A stretch of DNA of 64,000 nucleotides from Endothia cerciana (taxonomy: Eukaryota; Ascomycota; Sordariomycetes; Diaporthales; Cryphonectriaceae): positions 1 to 64,000 of the forward strand of contig JALRMH010000004.1 in the NCBI GenBank assembly GCA_026119935.1. The letters are read 5' to 3'. The notes under the pieces were generated by a model. The model was not told the DNA's origin, made no database searches, and was given only the letters and a program-made list of their open reading frames with translations. The translations under genes and the position numbers were made by a program. Each line of letters begins with the position of its first letter. Positions within the stretch are counted from its first letter, which is position 1. This document shows, one piece after another, positions 42,880 through 54,210 of this stretch.

Positions 42880-45800
42880 GATGCCGTGCCGCCCCCAATC
42901 ATCGACACCCTGCCGTGGCTGGCGGGACCAAGAAGTTGATCAACCGATAAGCGAATGGCGGTGGTGTACTCGGTAGCAAGGGGTGATATGAGGTCACTCT
43001 GGTAGTGTGGCGGTATTGGCCGGTCCGCAGGGGGCGTCGTCGTCGGCGGGAGCAGCGCAGTTAATGGCGGTGGCAACTTGGGACCCAGTACAGCAGCTGC
43101 GTATTAGGATTAGATACGAGGAGAAGGGGTCTCACAAGGGGGCGCGGAGAGAGGGAGGGGGGGAGAGTGGGAGAGGGGGAGAGACAGAGAAGAAAAATGT
43201 TTCCGTCCTCAGCGAGAAATAAACTGAGGTAGGTGTGAGGGATTGACCGTTGAAAAGTCATGTCGTGCTGGCCTATCCGCTTCACTGGGGTCCCACCCCC
43301 CCGGGGCTTCCCTTCTCGCCTTACCACAGTACGCTGCGCCGCCGTCCATGCCCGCTAATGACTTGCTGCGTTATCGGTGGGGCGGCGGCTAGGCCGTGTT
43401 AGGGGGTGCTAGAGGAGAAGTTAGCGAGCTATCTTCCCTATCGCCATGCAGCAGCATTCCCCCCCGCAGGTACATGCATGATGAGTATGGGGACCCCGGC
43501 ATGCTTCTGAACTCTGTCTCTTCTTGTCACCAGCTCAGCAGTTGTCTACAAGAGACCCAATCCCCCGGGAGATGTCCAAGCCCTGTTCACAAACTCAACC
43601 CCCGTGGGCTCACATTGTAACCACTGATGATGGGAAGAATCGAGGCGAGGAGACGGTCGCACTTCCGAATCATGGCGCGGCCGAGATTAACATAAAACCA
43701 TAGCATTTCTCCACCACCTCGGAACCCGTCGATGACGCAGACAGCCTCCAGAGACGTATTTGCGACCCCGGGACTGCCTTGCATGGACAGCTGCAGCCGG
43801 CGAGAACCAACCTGCGTGGAGCCGAACCGACCGGTCCGGGGTGGGTTGCGCCCATTTTGCCCCCCCGCCCGAACTGGTGCTCTCTGAGGAGGGTGGGCCT
43901 CACGGCCTCGTCGACCGTGGGATTGTCTACCCGGTACGGGAATGCGGCCTGGGTCACGCTCTGGGCACATGCGATGCAGAAGGCCCGCGAATTTGCGGTC
44001 ATGCGGTCATGCGGACCGAGAACAGCCCTGGCGCCTACACCTCCAGACCAGACCCGACTACTGCGGCACAGAGTAGATTCTGTCCAGGTCCGTCGATGAA
44101 CTGGAGCAGACGCCCGGATGCAGGCACTCACTGCACCCTGCATCACTCCGCCACATGCGGGGCGGGTGCGTCTCACGGGCTGACATGCGCGCGCAGCCCA
44201 ATATCAAGTGAGAATATCCTTGGCTCGCGGGTGGAGGAGACACCCGCCTCTCCCTCCGCCGCTTCTGCCCCTGCCTCCCTACTACCTCCGTGGACGTGGT
44301 GTACCAAAGGGCGGAGGCACGCGACGACGAGGTTGCAACGCGCCCGGCAGGGGGTCATCCTCCGGTTCAGGCTTATCAGATCGGATCCTACACACCACAT
44401 ACGTCCTTGATGCCGATAGCCAACCAGCCGCGGTAAACTTGCCAGGGGTTGGTCCGTTGTGTTTTAATCCCCGGACAGCCAACATTAGCACCTCATCTGA
44501 GACATGAGGAATGCGGAAAGGGGGGTGGGCAGGTGATAGGTCGCGTGGATGGATCATTCCTTACGCCCTGTAGGACGCGACGAAGTGCGGGATTATACTA
44601 CTACAGTACCATAATCCGGGAGCGACACATCGACCAGATCCGAGATGGCCATTTCTTCCCAGGCTCTCCTTGCTCGGATGGTCACGATAGTCAGTAGGGT
44701 TTCATACCAGGACGGCGCTGTACGTTCCATCGAAAGGAGCGGTGTGCAACCCACCCTCCACGGCCGAAAGAACTCACCACCTAGGATTCCGGGGAACCGG
44801 CCCTGAGCATCTCCTGGGTAGGCTTTCCCCCCAAGAAAACTCCGGCGGGGCATGCCGAGGCGGTTGACTTGTCATCTATCATCCGACGACGTCTTGCACC
44901 ACGGGCGCCCGCACCGAACCTCTGCCCACCGACAGACCTCAGCCGAGCGAGGTGGTCGTCTGCCAGACGCGGAGCCCGGGAGCCCCGGTAGCATCAGCAG
45001 GCTACATGGCCGTCAATTCCGGAAGTCACATCCTGCAGCATGCTTAAATATGTACCATAGTATTCTACAGACGATGCAGCGGGACAGACTTATCTCTTGG
45101 TTGTTTTTCAATTCCTTTTAATATTCCTCGGAAGTTGTCCCTTCCTCCCTGCCTCATCGTCCACCTCCGTCCCTCCCGGACCCTTTTTCTCTTGCCCCGC
45201 GGCTTATTGCACAACCACACACCCTCCCCCCCCCCCCAGACGCTAGTACTTCTTCAGGGACGTCGAACGGATCGAGCCCTTATATTGAGGTCAGGATGAG
45301 CTTCAAAATTTCCATGAAGCCGGTTCATACTCCTACTTCCTCGGCGCCGCACTAGTAGTGGTTGCTCGCGTGGAGCGTTATGTTGCCGAAGGGGTTGTCG
45401 GAGACACAGTCGTCCCGTCGGCTTGATTGCTGGTCCCTATCTTGCCCAACAACGTGGGGCACAACACCTCTTGGTTTGTCTGGGAGAGCTTACCGCCAGC
45501 ACCGATGCTTAGAGAATCAGACTGTGGGACATCACTGATGTCTCATCGCCAATCAATTGAGTTATAGAGCCGGTCAGCATCTATATATGGTCAGAAGCAT
45601 AATGCAAATTGGATTTCTTGCGTACAACTGTTGTTCAAACCCCCACGTCCTCTATGGCCGGCTGGATAAAACTTTCGATTTGCGATATGGATCACAACAT
45701 CCCACATTACAAACAAATTTATGCACCTGGGTACCTGAGGCATGATTGTGTTAATGTGAAATTGGTCCCCAGGGACTGATGCTTGAATGTCAAGAACGAT

Positions 45801-46605
45801 GCAGAAAGCAATACTAGAGTAAGGTCTGTAATACAATGTACACAGTATAATGAAAAGGAACCCGAGGACTGGCGGCATGTACATTGCATGACCAAGTATG
45901 GCAAGAGTGTGATCCTTCCCAGAGATGGCGATTCTGTAATCAATGTGTGTCTTTATCAGCCACAGGCAAAGTAAGCTGGTGGCGAAGTAGCTAAACCGAG
46001 CCAAAGGCTTGGCCCAATGGAACACGGCGACAGACTTTGTTGGCTTTCGGAGAGCTGGCTGGTCTTGACCTGTTAGTTCCCTTCGCTTTTGCTAGTCGTG
46101 CGTTCAAGTCCTGGTTGAGACACAATTTTTGTTACACCGTATATGTGACATAATTGAATCTTATAGCCTTGCAGCTCATGCTGACGAGCTACAGATGAGG
46201 TGCTGCTTTTGATGTCCTGTGTGTGGCATTTAGCACAAGAGTATGGCTTTTATATCCCCAGGCAGCGCTTTGATGATCTTATTCAGTGGTCTTGAGGGCA
46301 CGTGTTTTGTTAGAGTACAAGAGCACCTGGGCTACCAGGAGAGGCTATCTTACAGATCGCTGCCCCTTTTGCCCTCCAGCTTCGATTGAGTTACTAAGAT
46401 GGGGCAGCAAGGCTTTTACTCGGAAAAATCTCTAGAGCAAGTCTGTCAATGGCAACATCTGGAGAAGCTATGAAGATGGTTCGGATTTCTGGCTGAAGGG
46501 GGGGGCAATTTCAACTGCCCTGTCGAAATTCAACCCAGCTGCATATTGGTGTCCTCCGGGCGTCACTAAGTACGCAGCGTATCAGCCCTTTACTCTCATG
46601 TTTCC
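42880..46605. other. Long stretch without a recognised gene
   Basis: About 3.7 kb. The part nearest 42880 holds the ABC transporter promoter. Frames 43587-44176 (minus) and 43760-44410 (plus) overlap, are GC-rich and match nothing I know. The minus frame 45591-46025 (144 codons) has two or three hydrophobic stretches (SYFATSLLCLWLIK and PVLGFLFIILCTLYY) and could be a decayed membrane protein, but no start context or family supports it. A C11 run lies near 45227. Confidence 0.45.
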
Positions 46606-47539
46606 TTGATCAGTGATCCCACGAGCATGGCTGAGGCAGGCTCTTCTCTCGATGGTCCACCACCAGGCAAGTTGTGTCACATCTGCTCACGAATGAAACT
46701 ATCCCCAGGGAAGTTTCTGCCATTGCACGACACGGAAGGCTGCGGACAGGATCGCGATAGGTTGAGGTCACGGGAGTTGTGTTCGTTGAATTAGATTCAC
46801 GTCAAGAAGTTTAAATGCTTTCTCTGCTAGCTGGTCTATCGAGCAATTGACCACCAGGTTGATGTTGTCGGCCATCGAGAACACACTACGTGACGTATTG
46901 AGTGGCACTTTTATGGCCGGTTCGTTGCAACAGCTGGAGAAGCAAGTCCGATCACTCGACGATTAAGAATCCTGAATCCTCAAAGAGCTTTTCCTGACGC
47001 TTTCATCATGTTCGTTCTAGACGACACATAGTCTGTACTGCAAGAGCAGCCCAGCCAGGAACCCCCCACGAGCTTCTCAGGTCGAATCATTCCCAAGGAC
47101 CATGTCGTCATCGATTTGATCCAGAGATGGCTGAAGATCTGCCGAGAATCTCATGGTGGAGTGAATGGTCCTTGCGGGGCCTCATCAACGCAGAATTCCC
47201 TGCCGAATGAGGATCTTCGCGTTTGAGTGGTATCTGTATTTTGCGCTTCTCATCGTCTGGAATGGGGATCACACAGTTGCACAAAGAGCTATCATCGCCA
47301 AAATATATCAGAGAGCATTCGAAACAGAGCTATTTAAGCCCAAGAAGGCACGGGGGGAGATCGCCTTGCGTAGCCAGCGTTATTCGATCAACGCAAGGCA
47401 TCCTGGCAGGCCGCTACCCGCATTTCGAGTCGCGGGATATCAGGAACGAAGGAAAGTAATCAAGCCTACAGGAAAGAACAGCGCTTCGGTCTCGTCTGCT
47501 ATGGAGCGTCATCTCCTTCTGGGAGATACATCTTTCTAA
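46606..47539 (+). pseudogene. Second HET-domain gene relic (N-terminal part)
   Basis: The plus strand carries pieces that fit the region ahead of and into a HET domain: KLCHICSRMKLSPGKFLP (46660-46715), then IDLIQRWLKICRESHGG (about 47110-47160) with a following PCGASST and SLPNEDLRV, then stop, VVSVFCASHRLEWGSHS. The pattern of WLxxC...H followed by a PxxLRVIDV-like patch is typical of HET proteins. Stops and frame changes separate the pieces, and the HET core itself (YVWG, WIDALCI) is absent. This is a non-functional fragment. Confidence 0.5.
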
Positions 47540-47809
47540 CTCACATAATTTTTTTGTTGCCACCCCCCCTTTCCCAATATCGACAACAGTCTTGGCCCAG
47601 GACCATAAATTCTGGCATAAGAATTTAGCTACATGAGTGCCTTAGAAACGAGACATTTGCTGGTTTATAGCCCGTGTCTTCTGGTGCTTATGAAGGCAAT
47701 AGGGCAACACCATCACGAAAGCCAACGGTACAGCTGACCGCCTGAGCATCCGAGACTAGTTACTGTCTCACCAACCATCAAAATCTGATCCCTCTAGTTA
47801 GGCAATCGA
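47540..47809. other. Spacer between two relics
   Basis: No feature seen. Confidence 0.4.
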
Positions 47810-48504
47810 TCAACTCGCCTTTGTGGGTGATGAAGGAGTGAGCTTCTTAGCAAGCTTGTCTGAGCCGGCCGCTTGAAGTTGCTGACATGAGTGAACGAGG
47901 GACAGACCGCCGTCGAGCTTGGATGCAATGGCATCACTTGCAGCATGATTTGCAGCAATAGACGACTCTATTTTGTCATGTGTCTGTTCCGCCAAGGATG
48001 CCTGAACCTTCTGACCGAGCTTTAACGCAGAGAGTGAAGTCTGGTTCAATATTATGAGGCGCCTGCGTTCCAAGATGATCAGCATCAGCAATGAAATATG
48101 GTGAAGGTGCACTGTAAGCAGAACATTACACCGCATCGACATACGCAGATAGCAGAGTCAAACTCGTATCGAGGGCCATCTCAGCCGCAGTCACATCCTC
48201 CAGGATAATCTTTGCCCGTCACTTGTCCACCGAGGCCCAGTGGACCCGACGGCACGTTCGGTGCGCGGTATGCAGGCTCCGGGGGCGGGAACAGGAAGTC
48301 CATGTGGGTGCTGGACAGCTCGTCGCCGAAGTTCTTGATCGATTCGAGGCGCGACTTCATCAAGTCTACCTTTTCAGACAATCATTGTACTTCTGCCGGG
48401 GCATTGTGGAAGGCGTCGTGGATCTCTTTGGCTGCCCTGCCAGCTTTCAGACAGCGTTCCAGAAGCTGGGCGATCGAGGCGGCTGAGCCGAGGAGATCCA
48501 TCAT
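47810..48504 (-). pseudogene. Relic resembling a fungal STAND/NLR N-terminal helical domain
   Basis: From the ATG at 48504 the minus strand reads MMDLLGSAASIAQLLERCLK, then AAKEIHDAFHNAPAEVQ, a TGA where Arg (CGA) is plausible, then LSEKVDLMKSRLESI and a Pro-rich loop. A frame shift near 48210 leads to IILEDVTAAEMALDTSLTLL. After a probable intron the frame continues RRLIILNQTSLSALKLGQK to 47810. The helical, charged pattern with an early Gly-Ser-Ala-Ala stretch resembles the N-terminal domain of fungal NLR-like or ankyrin proteins. No NACHT, NB-ARC or repeats follow. It is a truncated relic; the family call is tentative. Confidence 0.4.
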
Positions 48505-49680
48505 GGTGAGCTCGCTGTTTCCTGATATGTGATACTGTCGCAGCTCTCAAAAGGGGTGACCACCTCTGGCTCACTGAGAATGATATGCGGTCTGTGTAGG
48601 CCTGCTAAAGGCGGCCTCTCACACATGGCCCTCCAAGAATATCGCGTCAGAGGCGTTACCATTCGCAGGGAATAGAGTTTTCTTTCTGAGACTAGTCGTG
48701 GAAGTCTCTTACATTAACGACAGATGGCGGAGGAATCAAGGCACGACATACCCCAATATACTGCATACATGGCCGAAAGCCAGCATGAATAGGAGTTGCA
48801 GTCAGCACCAAGCGGCTGCGGCTGCGACTGACTTTTAACCCCATCCGATCCTGCTATGTAAGTGCTTACCTGAATGCTGTCCATCTGTGACGCCGAATAA
48901 GTAGGATCTAGGACAGGGATAGTTATTCGCAACGTTGAGGACAGTCTCCATGCAAGGTATCCGCCGACTGCCTATATGACCGACTTATGTAATAATAGAA
49001 AGCATAGGGAAGGGCTACTTTTGAATTCGCACTATTGTGATACCGACTGAGAGGTACAGAAGCCCTTATATTGCAATAATTGAATATTGATCGGATCTCG
49101 CTTTGCAGTCACAGATGGTGGACAGACGTGAAAATGTTCCAGAAGCCACCAGAACGGCAATCGGATTTCTATTTGCGCACACCAGCCCGGCGCGCGAGAA
49201 ACTTTGAAAAAAAATCTAGATCTGCAGTACTGCGGACTCCTGTCTCCATCATCGGCTATATAATACAAAGTACCCATCAGTCAAGTCCCAAAGAGAAGAC
49301 TGTGCCCAACAGGTCCAGGTTTTCAAATTTGCAGAATCCAATCTGTCGCACATCCGTCCCCCATCCGGTCGTCACCATATGGTACCGAGAAAAGCGACAA
49401 AGAGGCCCCGCAAGGCAAGGAAGAGAACATTGGTGATGGAAGTCGACTCGGTGAGATTGCGGAGAGTCAAAATATTCTGGATGCCGCGGCTGTCGAGAGG
49501 CGAGCCCGGTGCTCACCGAGTGTGTGTGTGATTGTCGGCTCTTATTGCGTAGCTCTGCAGGACAAAATATGTTGAGGACCGTGCCTCCGACGGCAACATG
49601 TCTACCATCGAAAGATTGCTGTTGTCAGCCCTCCATTCCAGCCGTAGCCTTGCAAAGAGGCAACCCGAGGGTTGGCCTCT
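48505..49680. other. Intergenic region
   Basis: No supportable gene. Short frames on both strands lack motifs. Confidence 0.5.
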
Positions 49681-49752
49681 TTACATGACAACGCAGTAGG
49701 AGTAGCCATTGACTCCCATGGAGGAGTTGGAGGTTTGGGTGTTGGAAGGCAT
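49681..49752 (-). other. Possible 5' end of a small Asn/Ser/Tyr-type protein, truncated
   Basis: A leader of the form ...CTTCAAATCAACAATCACA precedes an ATG opening 23 codons (MPSNTQTSNSSMGVNGYSYC, then VVM) before TAA. The leader is typical of highly expressed fungal genes, and the start resembles small Ser/Tyr/Asn-rich proteins I have seen in Sordariomycetes. The frame stops at 49683-49681. Either the GTAAAG at the stop is an intron donor or the gene is broken. I could not trace a second exon with confidence. Confidence 0.25.
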
Positions 49753-50608
49753 TGTGATTGTTGATTTGAAGCGTAAAGCTCAAAGATTGTGTTTGAAGTG
49801 AATGTTTTTGATTGGCTTGGTTGAGGAGGTGGATGAAGAGGAAGGGAAAGATGGACTGTGGGAGGGGAGGAGGACACCGATACTTATACCTGAGGACAGA
49901 GAGGCGTGAAGGTGGTATTTTGTGGTAGACTCGGTGCAATCTCCGTTACAAACGTATTTATCGTACCCTGATGGGCCCTCCTTCAGAGCCTAGCCTTGTT
50001 CTCCATGAGACTATGGGTGAGCTTTGCCTCTCGCATCCCGCGGCTCTTTGATACTATCTCAAACCTCGACGTCGAGAGAACAAAAGTGTTGGTACTTCTT
50101 TCCGGATCGAATTGGCCTAGTGACATGGCTCATATTATAATTCAAGCATTGTGAGGGTGTCTGAGGAAAGCCTTTGACGTCTGTGCCGCCGGTGGAATTG
50201 AAGACCTGGATGTCAAACGTAGCGATGGCGGCAGTGAGTCGCGCCCTCTTCTCAACCGAAATGCTTTGTCGAGGAATTTCGCTAATCAGGTGGAGATACG
50301 ACGACTTTTGCGCCTGGTGGTGACGTTGTGGTTGATCCAGCGAGGCCTCTTAGTATTATGCCTTGATATTGTTCTCACATGTCAAAGGCGGAAGTGGCAA
50401 CGACTTTTGCCAGACGGCGCAGCAGGGACGCGCTTGAAATGTATTATGTTTCGACATCAAATATGAATCTGTCGTTTGTACTTTTCAAGGTTCATGCAAC
50501 TCCCTTTATTTGGAGCCATGGTTATCGAAGCTATTCCACACGCCGCCGCTGAGCGTGTCCACTCACAGAAGCGGCCTATCTCCGACAATGTACGGCTTAT
50601 TAATAGGT
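49753..50608. other. Intergenic region
   Basis: No gene recognised. It would include the promoter of the small ORF at 49752 and the 3' flank of cyanase. Confidence 0.5.
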
Positions 50609-51352
50609 TCAGAAGCGCTTGAATGGCAACCTAAACGGTCTCATCAGTGGTTCTTCCACCCAAAAACTCTGCAACCAGCTCCGGGAGTCGGAAACTTACC
50701 ACTTTCCCCTCCAGGTGATGACGACCCACGAAGCGCCATCCTCATCGACCTCCTTGTCGACCTTGGTGGAGAAGCTGATCGCGCTCATGATGCCATCCCC
50801 GAACTTCTCATTCAAGATCGCCTTGTACGCATACCCGTAGTTCTGGACGACCTCGTACAGGCGGTAGATCAACGGCTCGACGGGAGGCATGGGCCCGCTG
50901 CGCCCGCGGTCGGGGAACCCCATGAGCTGGGGCGCGAGGACCTCCTTCCGCAGGCCCAGCAGGTCGCTGAGCTTCTCGACGTCGGCCGCGGAGGCCTGTG
51001 CCTGCCCGTAGAAGAGGGCGGCGACGGCGACCTCGTCGCGGCCGAGGTGCTCGCCTATCTCCGCGAAGGTGAGGTTGGCGTGGGTCTTGGCGGCAAAGAG
51101 CTGGGGGGGGGGGGGAGGAGAGGGGCAGTCAGCGTCCGGCAAGTGCATAGGTATACAGTATGAAGGTCACCACCGGCGGCGCAATAGGGATACGGTGCGG
51201 CACGGGCTTGTTTCTGATGTTCACTCACAGTCTGCGAGTGCGCCGGCAGGCGGTCGATGATGGAGCTCTGGTGGCCTTATTAGTACTGCCGCGGAGCCTG
51301 GCGCTCTTCGATATCTACTTACATCGAGCGAGGCGAGCTGCTTCTGAGCCAT
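50609..51352 (-). CDS. cyn1: Cyanate hydratase (cyanase)
   Basis: Cyanase converts cyanate and bicarbonate to CO2 and carbamate, which yields ammonia; it detoxifies cyanate and supplies nitrogen. Four exons: 51352-51323, 51267-51229, 51100-50700 and 50630-50609, giving 163 residues, the usual length. The N-terminal helical domain includes LTFAEIGEHLGRDEVAVAAL. The catalytic domain holds Arg103 and Glu106 (IYRLYE) and Ser129 (GIMSAIS), with the same spacing as Arg96, Glu99 and Ser122 of the E. coli enzyme. The last exon is only 22 nt and completes the expected WLPFKRF tail; without it the frame would end at a false stop just after RGKW. Intron 2 has a C12 run directly before its acceptor. The gene looks fully functional. 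Confidence 0.96.
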
Positions 51353-52865
51353 TTTAAGCGTATTCGCGAGATTCGGCCGAATGGAGGTACGTGTGAGGGC
51401 TCGGGGGCTGAGACGCGACAGTAACTCAAACTGTTGTCAGGTTGCTCACGATGACTTCAGCACTGGAAAAAAAAAAGGGGGGGGAGAGGTTTCGTGAAAT
51501 AGAAGGAACTCCCTGTTGAATTGATAAGGGCACGGAAAAGTCGCTCCTCGAAGGCGACCAAGACGTCATCCAAGCATAGGGCTGATGAGCTTCCATCGTG
51601 ACGGGACCGGCTCGGAGATCTATGGAGCTCCCCACACAATCTCCCGAGGTCTGTAGTCGACCTCCGCACCTTGCGGAGATTTTCCGGCATGTCTTCTGAA
51701 GAGAGAGGCGGGCTGCTTGGGCTGTGTGCAACGCAGACCCACTTCACCGAAGGCCGTGGCAGCATCTGTCACCTGGGCATCATCACCAATCCCCCGTGAG
51801 GCTGGATTACCTACTCAACCCTTTAGTGCCATCCAACCGGCCTGCGGGACCTGGGCTGAACGGAGACGATGTGGCCTGGCTGACTCATGCCGGTGTCTGT
51901 CTATCTTCACATACTTACTTCAGGTCGCTCATCCTGAATGTCACCTTCTGCTTCACGAGTCCTTTTCTCCAAACCCGCTCCCGGGGATGCTGGAAACAGC
52001 CAGTGAGGGCTGGGGGCCTATACCCATGTGAGGACAGCTTCGCCCCCCAACAGTGCCGCTGTTTGGTCTCGAGGACAGCGGGCGTGTCGCGGTTAGCTAG
52101 CTGGCCTAATGACTGCGCCTCGGGCTGCCTGGCCGCCGGCGCGTTGGAGACACACTATGGACATGCGTGCCGACAAGGGCCTGCCTACGAAGGGAACAGC
52201 GAAGCTGGATTGGGCTTGGCGGGCTGAACGAACCTGGGAATGGCGAAGGAGACGGATCGCAGCTCCCGAATACTATGTACGACTCGCGGCCCGCTGGATC
52301 ATCAGACTTCGGTGCTAGCACGGAATAGGGTCTCACCTCATCCTGACCATTCCTACAAGGCAACACGTCTTCCGTGATAGCGCCCTCGGCGCCCTCGAAG
52401 GGACGGCAGCTCTACGCACGTTTCTCATTTCTGGTATTGTTGTCTACATGGTAATACGTCTTGACCGCTAGACGAGATGGGAACATCCCCAAACTCCCGC
52501 CGTCGGACCCCCCGACCCCAGGTATCTAGTTGGTATAACTCCGCGTACTCCACGATACCCAGCGAAGCAGATTAAAGTTAAAGACAAAGACAAGCTTTCC
52601 GTCAAAGCAACGCCGAGCCCTCGGATCGCCAGGCCATCCCACCTCAAATAATGCGCCGCGCCAGGGACCCCGTCCCGGCAAATCCTGCCGCACGGTCTCG
52701 TCTCATCTGCCATCTCACCCCCAAACATGATGCGACTTATCCCGGGGTGCATTCTGGTGCGGTATTCGGCGTACCGCTTGCACTCATGTAACGTGCTGCC
52801 CCACACATGTACCCTGGCCTGGGGTGACTCATCTGGAATATGGTTTGTCTCGTGGTGATCCTACC
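51353..52865. other. Intergenic region upstream of cyanase
   Basis: About 1.5 kb with no supportable gene. It must contain the cyanase promoter at its left end. Frames at 51717-52227 show no motif. Confidence 0.5.
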
Positions 52866-54210
52866 TCAGAACCGCCACTCCCTCTTCGCAGCGCCCTTGA
52901 CATCGTCCGCGTTGAGCATGTCAACCCCCTCCCTGACCAGCATATCCCAGACGCGATTCCTTGTGCTCACCGGCCACGCCGGCAGGTCCCAATACCGCAC
53001 CTTCAACCCCCTCTCGTGCGCGGCCCTGACCTGGCCGCGGATGCGCTCGACCTGCTCCGCACCGAGGCTGCCCATCCACGGGCTGCCGATGGCGGAGCGG
53101 AAGGACACGCTCGCGTAGTACGAGTTCGTCGCGTCGTAGGTGTGGGCCGCGCCGCCCGGGAGGGGAGGGGAGGTGAGCCTACTCAGCGGCGCGTCGAAGA
53201 AGTAGTCGCGGTACGTCTCGTTCGCGATGAGGTCCGCGAAGGGCGTGTTGCCCGTGCCGACGACCGTGACGGGCCGGGTGTGGACCGTGCCGTCGGCGAA
53301 GTAGGTCAGCCAGTCGCGCCGCCGGAGGGGCTCGAGCTGCTCGAGGACCTTGGCCCACGTGGAGGCCCCGGACGTCTTGACGTCTACGAGGAGGGTGAGG
53401 GTCTGGTCCGGGTTGGTGTCGAAGACGCCGCGGTAGCTGCCGGCGTAGAATTCGGTGTGCGGGTTCTGGTGCTCCAGGATGTCGACGAGAGGCTGTATGT
53501 AGAGGGACTGGAAGGTCCTGTTGGGCTGTAATGCGGCCTCCTGATGGCCGACGTAGAGTGCCTCGCTGCGCTCCGGGTCATCGAAGAGCCACACATCCGC
53601 CTCGACGCCTATACAACCCTGCCTGAGGGCCGTGAAGAGCGGCACCTTGCGCCAGTAGTCGTTGTGGGAATGTACAGGTTTCGGTATCACGTCCTGCAAG
53701 AAGTTTGTGGGGTACCACGACAGGACGTCCGTGCCGGTGCCGTTTTTCCCCCACATATAGAGTGCCGGATCTTCCTCCTCCTTGTCCTCCGGCAGCCATA
53801 GCCTTGAGATGCGGAGGAGGATGTCCAGTGCCAAGAGGACCGTTCTAGACCACATCAGCTTCTGAGCTGGATTTGGTTCGCCTGTCCGGAACCAAAGCTT
53901 ACATGATTGTTGCACCGCATGTTATGAGGAATATTATCCACGGTCTCCTCCTTGGTCGGGGCGTGTATGAGTCGTCGTCCTCAAACTCGAGGTCGACTGT
54001 TGTGCCGTCTTCGCCTTTCCCCTGTAGTAACAGGGTCTCCTCACTTACCCTTCTGAGTGTCTCATCGCTCTGCCAGCTGGCCGCCCGTCGGTGAGAGCTG
54101 AAGGGCCTGATCACCTCTTCCAGATCAGGGTATGAAGGTGTACTGGCCTCCATAGTCGCGAGGCTCAGTTGTTCTTGCGTGGCTTTTGTCCCTGTCGTGA
54201 GCGAATCCAT
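52866..54210 (-). CDS. Aim6-type PLC-like phosphodiesterase, membrane-anchored
   Basis: Two exons, 54210-53903 and 53844-52866 (58-nt intron), giving 428 residues. Residues about 1-90 are cytosolic, with Ser/Glu-rich sequence. A membrane span at about 93-114 crosses the splice junction (RPWIIFLITCGATI joined to TVLLALDILL). The rest is a TIM-barrel phosphodiesterase: HSHNDYWRKVPLFTAL at about 161-176 with Glu184 and Asp186 in GCIGVEADVWL, then LTLLVDVKTSG and a late VRYWDLPAW patch. These match the Aim6 (altered inheritance of mitochondria 6) family, related to GDPD/PLC-X enzymes. The substrate is not established. The His-Asn-Asp and Glu-x-Asp residues needed for metal-dependent catalysis are present. 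The first ATG at 54210 fits the family. Confidence 0.88.

Noticed and set aside
43587..44410. Overlapping long frames on both strands as a possible gene
   Set aside because: No motif, no clear start context and mutually exclusive frames in GC-rich DNA.
45591..46025. 144-codon minus frame with hydrophobic stretches
   Set aside because: No family resemblance, downstream half lacks protein-like composition, and no splice structure could be drawn; mentioned only in the intergenic entry.
46085..46125. GTTCAAGTCC motif suggesting a tRNA T-loop
   Set aside because: The neighbouring bases do not pair and no anticodon arm can be drawn.
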